64,000 nucleotides of DNA from Promethearchaeota archaeon. Lineage in GTDB: Archaea; Asgardarchaeota; Thorarchaeia; Thorarchaeales; Thorarchaeaceae. The notes below the pieces were generated by a model, which ran no database searches, had not been told where the DNA came from, and saw nothing but the letters and a program-made list of their open reading frames with translations. Below, piece after piece: positions 1-7,737 of the stretch; positions within the stretch are counted from its first letter, which is position 1; every line of letters starts with the position of its first letter. A program made the position numbers and the translations under genes. The DNA lies in the NCBI GenBank assembly GCA_014728035.1, contig WJMJ01000123.1, positions 40,299-104,298 of the forward strand. Direction: 5' to 3'.

Positions 1-986
1 GTATAGACTTGGACAGCATTCCGTTGGAATGGATACAGGCAGCAAAGGACTCTGTGATTATTCATTATGCTCATACAAGTCACGGTAGCCAAATCAATAC
101 GGGTCTGAGCCGAATAGAGTCTATTAACTCGACATATGATACTAGTGTTGGAGTCTGTTCTCTTCCAGCAACGCTAGATTCACTCTGTATATTTGATGGA
201 CAGGATAATAATTCTGGAGACAACTACATCACTCCTGACGAGTACTGGGAATCCAATGCTGGGATTGATCTGACTCAAGGCACTTTGGATGAGAATCCCA
301 CAATTAATGTATCATTGTGGTCCTGGTGTACACAATTGAATTATTACTCAGAAGGGCAAGTCGAAAATTATCTCGAAGTCATGAGTCACTTCGAAGATGC
401 GAATCCAGATGTGACCTTTGTGTATATGACTTGTAATGCTCAGGCTGGTGGTTCGGAGGGCTATAACCGATGGATAAACAATAACCTCATTCGTAATTAT
501 TGCATCCAAAATGATAAAATTCTCTTTGACTTTGCAGATCTTGATTCTTGGAGTGATGGAGAACAGAATACTTACCAATATGATGATGGAGAAAGTATTC
601 ACACCATTCCTATTGAGCATACTGATTTCAATGGCAATGAAGCTGGTCATACAACTTACTCTAGTTGTGAACAGAAAGGCAAAGCATTCTGGTGGTTAGT
701 CGCAAGTATCGCTGGGTGGAACGCTCCTGATGTTACAACTACAACCACCACTGATACGAGTACAACTGAAACAACTACAACCACCACTGATACGAGTACA
801 ACTATGCCACCATCAAGTGGAACCACATCGACAACAACAACTGCTACGACAACTTCTACCGCAGAAACTACAACAACGGTAAACTGGGATGATATACCTC
901 TTAGAAATGAAGTATTCCTTGGAGCTGGATTGTTTTTGGCTGGGCTTGTTATATTGTCTGTTCTCTACGCACGACGAAATGGATAG
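1..986 (+). CDS. Surface-anchored secreted protein, 5' end outside window; possible SGNH-like domain
   Basis: The frame is open from the first bases, so the gene is truncated at its N-terminus. A globular domain of about 235 residues contains the short motif HTSHGSQ near its start and a late GHTTYSS block. A serine/histidine pair of this kind is compatible with an SGNH-hydrolase-like fold, but this is only an inference. It is followed by a Thr/Ser-rich linker (about bases 735-880), probably O-glycosylated, then one hydrophobic segment and a short ARRNG cytoplasmic tail. The layout is typical of archaeal surface proteins held by a C-terminal membrane anchor. The signal peptide, if present, lies outside the window. 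The function is unknown. Confidence 0.6.
   Translation, partial: IDLDSIPLEWIQAAKDSVIIHYAHTSHGSQINTGLSRIESINSTYDTSVGVCSLPATLDSLCIFDGQDNNSGDNYITPDEYWESNAGIDLTQGTLDENPTINVSLWSWCTQLNYYSEGQVENYLEVMSHFEDANPDVTFVYMTCNAQAGGSEGYNRWINNNLIRNYCIQNDKILFDFADLDSWSDGEQNTYQYDDGESIHTIPIEHTDFNGNEAGHTTYSSCEQKGKAFWWLVASIAGWNAPDVTTTTTTDTSTTETTTTTTDTSTTMPPSSGTTSTTTTATTTSTAETTTTVNWDDIPLRNEVFLGAGLFLAGLVILSVLYARRNG
735..803 (+). repeat. 33-bp perfect tandem repeat coding the Thr-rich linker
   Basis: A 33-base block at 735-767 recurs exactly at 771-803, a period of 36 bases. It encodes TTTTTTDTSTT twice. The repeat keeps the reading frame, so length changes by slippage would only alter the stalk of the surface protein. 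Confidence 0.85.
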
Positions 987-996
987 CAAAGAAAAG

Positions 997-1036
997 AAAA
1001 AGACGGCGGGAGCTCAAACCCCGCCTTATCTTTTTG
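997..1036. terminator. Bidirectional terminator hairpin
   Basis: GGCGGG (1005-1010) pairs with CCCGCC (1020-1025). The flanks AAAAAGA and TCTTTTT extend the symmetry, giving a U-run on either strand. It lies between the convergent surface-protein and MFS genes, so it can end both transcripts. Confidence 0.7.
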
Positions 1037-1043
1037 TTAGAAT

Positions 1044-2279
1044 TTAGGCTTCATCATCTACTTCGATAGGTGATATGGAGTCAGTATGTCCATGTGCTTC
1101 TGGTAGGAAATAGGTGCCAATGCATGCTATGGAAATGAAGATTACCACTAGGATTCCTAGTCCCACAATCAATCCCCATGTATCATAGAAGAACTGTCCT
1201 GCTAATGGACCTATTATCATTCCTGAACCAAAGAAGATGCTGTAGACTCCCATTGTACTTCCTCGTGCATCAGCCTCGGAAATATCAGTTAGATACGCCA
1301 TTGCAGCTGGAGGAAAGCCTCCCGCAACAAATCCAAGTACAGGTAGAAGTGGCCAGACACTCCACAACTGTTCAAAATGTTCTGCATTTGCAACTAGAAG
1401 GAAAGCCAATACCCCTAATGCAATCAGTCCAGAAACAATGAATGGACGCCGTTTTCTCAAGTGGTCTGAGAGGTGTCCCATGATGATAATACCAAGAACC
1501 AGTGAACCTCCAAGCATTGCGAAGAGTATCAGTATATCGGTTGCCTCAAGACTGAAATGGGTTTCAAGAATGTGTTCAGCTTTAGAAATCACGAGCCCAT
1601 AAAGTGAGATGATTGGGACATAAACAGGAATCATTTTTTGAATTCTTTTGTCTTTTGCAACTTTGCTAAGTAATTCAATTATACTGGCTTCCTGTGTTGT
1701 TTCACATCTAGTCTCCTTGATGACAAGATATGCTATAACTCCAGCAATGGCACAAGCAATAGAAGCAGCGATGAGAATAAGATTCACATTGAATCCAAAC
1801 TGAATGAGAATCATTCCAAGTCCATATCCACCAGCAAGCCCCATCAAAGTTGATAGGTCATAATACCCCATCAATCTAGCTCTGTCGTCCTCTCCAGAAC
1901 AGTCTGCTATTATTGAGAGTGTAGTTGTTACCTTCGATGCTGCACCAATTCCAAAAAGTGCTGCAAATACAAATGCTAGAATAGCAAGTGGAGATATTGC
2001 AAATAGAAAAGCTGCAATTGCCGTGATGAATAGGCTTGCAACTAAGATTGGTTTTCTTCCTATTTTATCACTGTACGATCCGAAGAACGAAACTGTACTC
2101 AGTTCAGCCAATGGATAGATTGCTAATACCATTGAAGCTCCCCAACCTACAAGTTCGCCACCCATGTAGAAATTACTCTGAATGACTGCAATTGTAGCAT
2201 AGAAAGCAGCTCGCATGACCAAAGTCACAAAATATAATGTAATCAAAGTCCATTTGTTTTCGGAAGCTCTCAAGCCCAT
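1044..2279 (-). CDS. Major facilitator superfamily (MFS) transporter
   Basis: A protein of about 411 residues with roughly 12 hydrophobic segments in two halves. The loop after TM2 carries the MFS signature GSYSDKIGRKP, and a related loop GHLSDHLRKRRP follows TM8. The middle loop (about residues 190-215) is hydrophilic, as expected between the N and C bundles. I prefer the ATG at 2279 because AAGGTG sits six bases upstream; a GTG three codons earlier (2288) is possible. The gene stands alone and is divergent from the next gene. The substrate cannot be told; a multidrug or metabolite exporter is the generic expectation. Confidence 0.88.
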   Translation of the reverse strand: MGLRASENKWTLITLYFVTLVMRAAFYATIAVIQSNFYMGGELVGWGASMVLAIYPLAELSTVSFFGSYSDKIGRKPILVASLFITAIAAFLFAISPLAILAFVFAALFGIGAASKVTTTLSIIADCSGEDDRARLMGYYDLSTLMGLAGGYGLGMILIQFGFNVNLILIAASIACAIAGVIAYLVIKETRCETTQEASIIELLSKVAKDKRIQKMIPVYVPIISLYGLVISKAEHILETHFSLEATDILILFAMLGGSLVLGIIIMGHLSDHLRKRRPFIVSGLIALGVLAFLLVANAEHFEQLWSVWPLLPVLGFVAGGFPPAAMAYLTDISEADARGSTMGVYSIFFGSGMIIGPLAGQFFYDTWGLIVGLGILVVIFISIACIGTYFLPEAHGHTDSISPIEVDDEA

Positions 2280-2318
2280 TATTTTCACCTTGATGTTAGC
2301 ACTGACCTTACATTACGC

Positions 2319-2326
2319 TTTATAAG
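2319..2326 (+). promoter_or_regulatory. TATA box for the 2349 gene (leaderless)
   Basis: TTTATAAG is centred about 27 bases before the ATG at 2349. This is the usual archaeal TATA-to-start-site distance, so the mRNA is probably leaderless. Confidence 0.6.
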
Positions 2327-2348
2327 GCTCTCCCCATACCTGTTAGGT

Positions 2349-2690
2349 ATGTCAGACGGAACAACTGAATTTGTCTATCTTCAGCTCTATAGATTACGAA
2401 CTATGACGGACGAAGAGAAACACCAGTGGTTCAAAGATTGGGCTGAGATAAGAAAGAACCTCCCTAAAGGAGTGAAGATAGTGACTGAGGCTGGCAATGC
2501 ATTCGGAACTCCCTTTACTGGATTCACGGTTTATGAAGGCCCACTAGAAAAATTTGAAGAGTTAACAGAAATACTTCAGAAAAAATCAGGTCACATCGTT
2601 GAACGATCGATGACGATAATGGGAACGAAGGGATTCACTCTGCCAAGTGCTAGTATCGAGAAGATTCTTTCAACTCGGCCGATAGATTAG
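2349..2690 (+). CDS. Small conserved protein, ferredoxin-like (Dabb-type) fold suspected
   Basis: A soluble protein of 113 residues with alternating strand and helix pattern. The core motifs are FVYLQLYRLR, a helix with WFKDWAEIRKNLP, then FGTPFTGFTVYEG. The layout resembles single-domain alpha/beta-barrel dimers of the Dabb/ferredoxin-like type. The product of the 48187 gene has the same arrangement (FLVFYRYKL, helix, WGTEWSGFLVVE) and is probably a distant paralog. No catalytic residues are recognisable. It has its own promoter, probably gives a leaderless message, and is not in an operon. Confidence 0.6.
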   Translation: MSDGTTEFVYLQLYRLRTMTDEEKHQWFKDWAEIRKNLPKGVKIVTEAGNAFGTPFTGFTVYEGPLEKFEELTEILQKKSGHIVERSMTIMGTKGFTLPSASIEKILSTRPID

Positions 2691-2767
2691 ATTCTCGTTG
2701 CCGCAGTACCTCAGTTTTTTAACTATCTCTTTAAGGACCAGATACAGCAGAATTGAGAGTGCCATTC

Positions 2768-4531
2768 ATGACTGACGAGATTCCTAAAAAGACCGTTATT
2801 GTGCTGATAATCTCAGTTGTTGCTGGGTTGGTTTTGTATACCTATGCCCCTCCGTCAATTGAACCTGGTGCATATTCAGCAACACTTCACATCGAGTCAG
2901 AAGGGATTTCACTTCAGGATACATATTCTGTAGAATTTGCTGAAGGAATATCTTCAGAAGAACTCATGTTTTCATATAGTGGCACTTCTTCCAACATTAC
3001 TATAACGATAACTGAAAAGGTGAATATTGCTCCATCAAGTGAATTAGTAATTGTTGTTCATGTAATTGGTGATCCTCTTGACGCTGAGGACATTCATGTT
3101 ATCTTGGAAAATAATGATGGATTCTATCAAACTTTGCGACCCACAAAGCAAGATGGACAGACATTTACAATAGCATATCAGCCGCTTGTTAAATCGAATT
3201 ATGCAGTAATGATTCTTGGTGTAGTTGCCATTCTTTGGTTTTCAGAAGGAATAAGTTTGGTTGCAACATCAATACTGATACCAGTTATGATTGTGTTAGC
3301 AGATATCAGAACACCGAAAGAAGCTCTTTTGCCCTTTTTTGATCCTGCTGTAGCACTGATTTTTGGTGGCTTTCTGATTGGTCGAGCTCTTACGAAATAT
3401 GAATTAGATAAGCGACTTGCTTTGCTAATTCTGTCAAGAAGTGCTGGGTCTGGATCATCCCTGCTTCTGACTGTAATGGGTGTTACTGCTTTTCTCTCAA
3501 TGTGGATTAGTAATACAGCGTCGGCTGCAATAATGATCCCTATTGCGTTAGCAGTAATATCGAAGATTCGAAGTGATAATGTAAGAGACAAATATGGGAA
3601 GGCATTGGTACTTGGAGTTGCTTATTCTGCAACCTTGGGGGGTGTTGCCAGCTTGGTGGGATCGCCGCCGAACCCTCTAGCTGCCACTTACATCAAGTCA
3701 TTTCTTGGTATTGAATTCTCATTCGTTAGCTGGATACCCTTTGGCTTACCAGTAGTTCTCATCATGCTACCAATTATCTGGAGATATATCATATTCCGTT
3801 TCAAACTACCAAAAGACATCGAGGAGATGCGTGAGCTCAAACATATTTCTCTAAACGAGTATCTGCGTCTTGGTCCAATGACTAACCAGCAAAAAATTGT
3901 TGTTCTGGTATTTTCAAGTGTAATTGTACTATGGCTTACAGAACAATTACCCGATGTCGTGTCCAACTTGATAGGATGGTCTGGGCATGGAATTTCAAGT
4001 TCCATTGTTGCATTACTGGGTGGATTATCTCTATTGGTTCTTAAGTTGCTTGATGAGAAAGACGTATCATCAGAAATCAGCTGGTCATCACTATTGATTC
4101 TAGGTTCAGGGATTGCTTTGGGTGGTGCAATGATTGATACAGGACTTTCAACATTTTTAGCTTTTCAGATGGGAGGCCTTGGAGTATTGCCATCTTTGGC
4201 GGTTGTTGTCATTATTGGGATAATTGCGGTACTGGTTACCATGGTAGCATCCAATACTGGAGCTGCTGTCATCTTGATTCCAATCGCAATACCTCTTGCC
4301 ACTGGACTTGGTATCGATCCATTGCTCATCACGATGGTTATAGCTATAGCTGTATCGATGGACTTCGCACTACCAACAGGAACTCCTCCCTCAACAATTG
4401 CCTATAGCACAGGAAAACTAGAAATTCGTGAAATGATATCTACTGGATTGGTAGTAGATTTGATTTCAGTACTAGTAGTTACAATAATTGCTGTGTGGTT
4501 GTGGTCACTCTTTGGACTTGTAGTCTTATAG
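2768..4531 (+). CDS. DASS/SLC13-type anion transporter with N-terminal extracytoplasmic domain
   Basis: The C-terminal 450 residues match the divalent-anion:Na+ symporter family (SLC13/CitT). There are two pseudo-symmetric SNT motifs, SNTASAAIMIPIA and SNTGAAVILIPIA, each followed by a Pro-rich hairpin (GSPPNPLAA and PTGTPPSTIAY). Substrates in the family are dicarboxylates, sulfate or phosphate; I cannot choose among them. Unusually, the first membrane segment is followed by about 110 beta-rich residues before the transporter core. I chose ATG 2768; a TTG at 2753 would add five residues, but a TATA-like CTCTTTAAGG near 2732 would place the transcript start after it. Confidence 0.85.
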   Translation: MTDEIPKKTVIVLIISVVAGLVLYTYAPPSIEPGAYSATLHIESEGISLQDTYSVEFAEGISSEELMFSYSGTSSNITITITEKVNIAPSSELVIVVHVIGDPLDAEDIHVILENNDGFYQTLRPTKQDGQTFTIAYQPLVKSNYAVMILGVVAILWFSEGISLVATSILIPVMIVLADIRTPKEALLPFFDPAVALIFGGFLIGRALTKYELDKRLALLILSRSAGSGSSLLLTVMGVTAFLSMWISNTASAAIMIPIALAVISKIRSDNVRDKYGKALVLGVAYSATLGGVASLVGSPPNPLAATYIKSFLGIEFSFVSWIPFGLPVVLIMLPIIWRYIIFRFKLPKDIEEMRELKHISLNEYLRLGPMTNQQKIVVLVFSSVIVLWLTEQLPDVVSNLIGWSGHGISSSIVALLGGLSLLVLKLLDEKDVSSEISWSSLLILGSGIALGGAMIDTGLSTFLAFQMGGLGVLPSLAVVVIIGIIAVLVTMVASNTGAAVILIPIAIPLATGLGIDPLLITMVIAIAVSMDFALPTGTPPSTIAYSTGKLEIREMISTGLVVDLISVLVVTIIAVWLWSLFGLVVL

Positions 4532-4547
4532 TGTTGATTCACGACAG

Positions 4548-4556
4548 CTTTAAATC
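4548..4556 (+). promoter_or_regulatory. TATA box for the 4592 gene
   Basis: CTTTAAATC is centred about 40 bases before ATG 4592, predicting a leader of roughly 15 bases. Confidence 0.45.
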
Positions 4557-4591
4557 AAATAGTAAACCGAGTTAGACCGAGTTGAATAGGC

Positions 4592-5353
4592 ATGAATTGG
4601 ATAGCAAAGATAATTCACGGAAAAGCTGATGAATTTGCTCACGCTAGATTAGTGAAGTTCGGAATGGGTCAACACATTGGTCCACGTGCAGAATTGAGAA
4701 TCACATCTTCCAGAATTACTTTCAAAGTAGATATGGACCTTGAAAAAGCAATGCTCGAGACCTATCTAAGAACTGGACCTGAAGGGTCACATAAAGTAAA
4801 GGGTAGTATTATCACATATGAAGATAGAAGAGAGGAGTTTGCTGCTCTGAACATGCCTCTTGAATTCAAGAAGAAAAAGAAGAAGGGTGGTGCTTTCACA
4901 TTTCAAGCAAAATTCAATGAACAAGCACCAAAAGAGGATATTCATGCATTGCTCAAAATTGCTGACTCTGAGACCTTCTATCTTATGAATTTGAGTCCGA
5001 AGCCTGCGAAGCAGCCATGGAAGCTCACGACGAAATCTCGTCCACAAAAACCAATTGCTGAATTAGAAGATGCCAAAGCTCCTAACTTTTGCACTGGTGC
5101 ATTCGATAATACTGATGAAGTGAAGGAAACTCTTTTTGAGGAATTATTTCCTGATGCGAAGGATAAAGTCACAGAAGATGCAAAATCCATCAAGATTCTG
5201 AATATGCTACATATTGAGGAAATTGAGATTCCCAAAGATCCGAATATGTCATTTAAAGAGAAACGAAAGCAAGCTAAGAAACGTGGAAAGTTAGTTAGAA
5301 CTGTTGATATCGATGGGGAAGAGCATACTTTCGAATACGAGTTCTTTGTCTAA
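4592..5353 (+). CDS. Conserved hypothetical protein, Lys-rich, soluble
   Basis: A protein of 253 residues without membrane segments and with no family I recognise. The N-terminal half (residues 1-130) has strand-rich sequence interrupted by a run of lysines (KKKKKK near residue 93). The C-terminal third has a basic helix (FKEKRKQAKKRGK) before a final EEHTFEYEFFV strand. The basic patches could bind nucleic acid, but nothing proves it. It is monocistronic, with its own TATA box. Confidence 0.6.
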   Translation: MNWIAKIIHGKADEFAHARLVKFGMGQHIGPRAELRITSSRITFKVDMDLEKAMLETYLRTGPEGSHKVKGSIITYEDRREEFAALNMPLEFKKKKKKGGAFTFQAKFNEQAPKEDIHALLKIADSETFYLMNLSPKPAKQPWKLTTKSRPQKPIAELEDAKAPNFCTGAFDNTDEVKETLFEELFPDAKDKVTEDAKSIKILNMLHIEEIEIPKDPNMSFKEKRKQAKKRGKLVRTVDIDGEEHTFEYEFFV

Positions 5354-5376
5354 TGCAAAAGCTGAACGACCGTGAT

Positions 5377-5386
5377 GTTTAAATTG
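5377..5386 (+). promoter_or_regulatory. TATA box for the 5433 gene
   Basis: TGTTTAAATT lies about 50 bases upstream of ATG 5433, giving a short leader that contains the GAGGAA ribosome-binding site. Confidence 0.45.
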
Positions 5387-5432
5387 ACTAGTCATTGGGA
5401 GAATTAACTACCGGACAAAAGAGGAATCATAA

Positions 5433-5636
5433 ATGCTTCAGATTATTGTTGAAACTCTGTATATCTACTTTGCAGCAGCCTTCATCCTATTTGGGATGAT
5501 GGCCTTCGGATGGCTTATTATTCATGTTGAACACGGTCGTCATCTCTCTCTCCCAAGAGTAATAATGTCCGGTATCTTCGCAGCCATCTTCCTTGGTTTC
5601 GGTCTTCATTTCCTCCTCCTTTCATTCATATTGTAA
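5433..5636 (+). CDS. Small two-TM membrane protein
   Basis: A 67-residue protein made of two hydrophobic helices (about residues 8-31 and 43-66) joined by a short loop with HVEHGRH. A GAGGAA ribosome-binding site precedes the ATG. It has a separate promoter and no operon partner. The family is not recognised. The small size and histidine-containing loop would suit a membrane accessory peptide, but that is conjecture. Confidence 0.6.
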   Translation: MLQIIVETLYIYFAAAFILFGMMAFGWLIIHVEHGRHLSLPRVIMSGIFAAIFLGFGLHFLLLSFIL

Positions 5637-5767
5637 TTTAGGATTCTCTCATTCTATCTATTATATGGATGATTTTTAGAAAGAGTACACACAATAAACA
5701 TATTTTATCATAATAGGATACTCAAGCATGACTCATACGAGTCAAATTCAGGATAGAGGAGTATCCA

Positions 5768-6955
5768 TTGCAAACTGATACAGACCTTGAGAAAATTGCA
5801 GTTTCGAGTAGAAAGCGACTCACTAGAGAATTTGCTGAAAAATACACGAATTTGCAGGAGCGTTCACGAAGAATTCCAATTTCTGATGTGAAACAGATAG
5901 CAGAAGATTTCTCATGTCCACTACAGATTGCAATGATTTCTTATTTGGTTAATCTTGATGGTATTATTTCACTTAAAGAGGCTATACTCTATCTGATGAC
6001 TGAATTGAATCGACGAGCCTCTGTTGGTGTAGAGGTGCCCAACATTCCTGGGAATATCATGGAGTTCGCTTTGCTGGAGGGGCGCTGGCTCGTTTATGTT
6101 TACGGAACTTTCATTCGTGATTTTGAGTTTAAGATGCGCGAATTAGCTAACCTTGAAGGGGCTATTGATGAGACCAATATATCCTTAGAAAAGGCAATAC
6201 ATGTCAATGCATCTAGAACAAAACTAGCTGAAGGATATCTTGCTCCAGTTGTTGAGGCATGGATTAAAGACCATCCTAATTCCAATAGTGAAAATGCATT
6301 GATGTTCTTGGGTCCTGCAATCACAAAATGGAAAATTGCCACACTAAAAGGACGCGTTCTTCACCTCCGTAGGCGTTGTCAAGCATTATTCAGGGTTCTA
6401 AGAAAAGCAATGGATGGACCATCAGAATCTGCAACTATTGATGTTTCATTGAAAAGAATCGACCAACTTATACAAGACTTGGATTCTGAATTGAATAGCA
6501 TGCCCATTCGCGCTCTCTCTCATCTTCTTTTACATATTGCACCGAAGCCTACTGGACGAGGTGACAAGTCCTCATTTGTTGAAGTAGGTGCTGGATCGAC
6601 AAGAGGTGGAAAAAGTGAGCCTGATATGGTATCGCCTTTTGACTTTCTAGAACGAGATGTGTATTTAGCAAAAAGGAGAACAAAGGAAGAACGGATGAAT
6701 TATCTCACAGAGAGAATTGACCGGGTTGTACGCGTTTTGCTATATCAGGGAACACCACTCATTAATTGTGTGATGATGTGTGTCAAAGAAATGAACGAAC
6801 GATTGAAAATAGCTAATCCGCCTCTTGAGGAATTGGAGGATAAGTTCGAACAAAAATTGAATGATTTACCATCCGATCAACGGAACGCATTAGCTGTAGA
6901 ACTAATTTATGATTATATCAATGAATATGTATACGAGGAAACGAAAGTTGATTGA
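5768..6955 (+). CDS. Conserved hypothetical protein, helical, first gene of a helicase unit
   Basis: A 395-residue soluble, helix-rich protein. The TTG start is supported by GAGGAG six bases upstream. A linker of low complexity near residues 270-290 (GRGDKSSF, GAGSTRGGKSEPD) separates an N-terminal domain from a C-terminal helical domain. I recognise no family. The next gene begins inside its last codons and the COG1202 helicase follows, so the three are probably cotranscribed and may act together in DNA or RNA processing. Confidence 0.6.
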   Translation: MQTDTDLEKIAVSSRKRLTREFAEKYTNLQERSRRIPISDVKQIAEDFSCPLQIAMISYLVNLDGIISLKEAILYLMTELNRRASVGVEVPNIPGNIMEFALLEGRWLVYVYGTFIRDFEFKMRELANLEGAIDETNISLEKAIHVNASRTKLAEGYLAPVVEAWIKDHPNSNSENALMFLGPAITKWKIATLKGRVLHLRRRCQALFRVLRKAMDGPSESATIDVSLKRIDQLIQDLDSELNSMPIRALSHLLLHIAPKPTGRGDKSSFVEVGAGSTRGGKSEPDMVSPFDFLERDVYLAKRRTKEERMNYLTERIDRVVRVLLYQGTPLINCVMMCVKEMNERLKIANPPLEELEDKFEQKLNDLPSDQRNALAVELIYDYINEYVYEETKVD

Positions 6956-7721
6956 TAGTGCTCCACTCTACTGGTTACTTGATGTTGAATCCTTTGATTA
7001 TGATGTTGGGATTTTTCGTGATGCTGATCTGTCTGGAAAAGCATTGATTATTTCCCGGCAGTTGTGGTCTCTTCTCAGAGGATCTACTGTGATTTCTGGT
7101 CTAATAGGTCCTGGAATCTTTAAGGGTGTGGCAGAAAGTGGTAATCGTCGAATGGACATCATGAAACCTATTTGTGCACTGCTGTTTGATCCTACCGAAC
7201 TTAGAATGGACGAACCCGTACCAGCGGTCGATATCATCAATCCCGAGGTAATAGACCCTCTTGGATCTGTTGAAGAAGAAGAGATTGTTACAGTTTTACG
7301 AGAATTAGTTCTAGAGAAAGGTAACGTATTAGCCGAGAGCCCAGTTGCAAAGATCAAGGGTGACACATCAGTTCCTCGAACTATTCACTATAGAGAAATG
7401 GTAAAAAAGATCAGAGTATCTCATGTTTCTGGAGTTATGCGGGCTAAATTCATTCTTGGTGGTGCAAATGGACCAATGTACAAGAAACTAGTCACTACTT
7501 TTGAATCACGTGGATATATGAATCCAGAACGTCTTGAGGTAATGGCAACAAATGAACGTGTATTCAATAGATTCACAGATGAAGAAGCTATGGGTGAATG
7601 GATGATTGTTGAACGGTCCGGTTTTGATACATCTGTCGGAATTGATGCTTTCCGTGCAGAATATGACGAAACTTTGAAAGTAATCAAGAAAAATGTTGAT
7701 GAGTTCATCTATGAGATATGA
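6909..7721 (+). CDS. Conserved hypothetical protein, second gene of a helicase unit
   Basis: A protein of up to 270 residues that overlaps the end of the preceding gene. ATG codons at 6909, 6921 and 6927 are all possible starts and none has a clear ribosome-binding site, consistent with translational coupling. The sequence is mixed alpha/beta with an acidic linker (SVEEEEIV) near residue 123. There are no cysteine clusters, Walker motifs or membrane segments. Its function is unknown. Its place between the 395-residue protein and the Ski2-like helicase is the only functional hint. Confidence 0.6.
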   Translation: MIISMNMYTRKRKLIDSAPLYWLLDVESFDYDVGIFRDADLSGKALIISRQLWSLLRGSTVISGLIGPGIFKGVAESGNRRMDIMKPICALLFDPTELRMDEPVPAVDIINPEVIDPLGSVEEEEIVTVLRELVLEKGNVLAESPVAKIKGDTSVPRTIHYREMVKKIRVSHVSGVMRAKFILGGANGPMYKKLVTTFESRGYMNPERLEVMATNERVFNRFTDEEAMGEWMIVERSGFDTSVGIDAFRAEYDETLKVIKKNVDEFIYEI

Positions 7722-7737
7722 ATAGACCAAAAGAGTT

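Noticed and set aside
511..699. Open frame inside the surface-protein gene
   Set aside because: It is an overlapping frame of a well-supported gene, with no ribosome-binding site and an unlikely composition.
735..880. CRISPR-like repeat
   Set aside because: The repeat is an in-frame Thr-rich coding repeat without unique spacers; no cas genes are present.
1178..1441. Plus-strand frame antisense to the MFS gene
   Set aside because: Gln/His/Leu-rich shadow of membrane-helix codons; the MFS frame explains the sequence.
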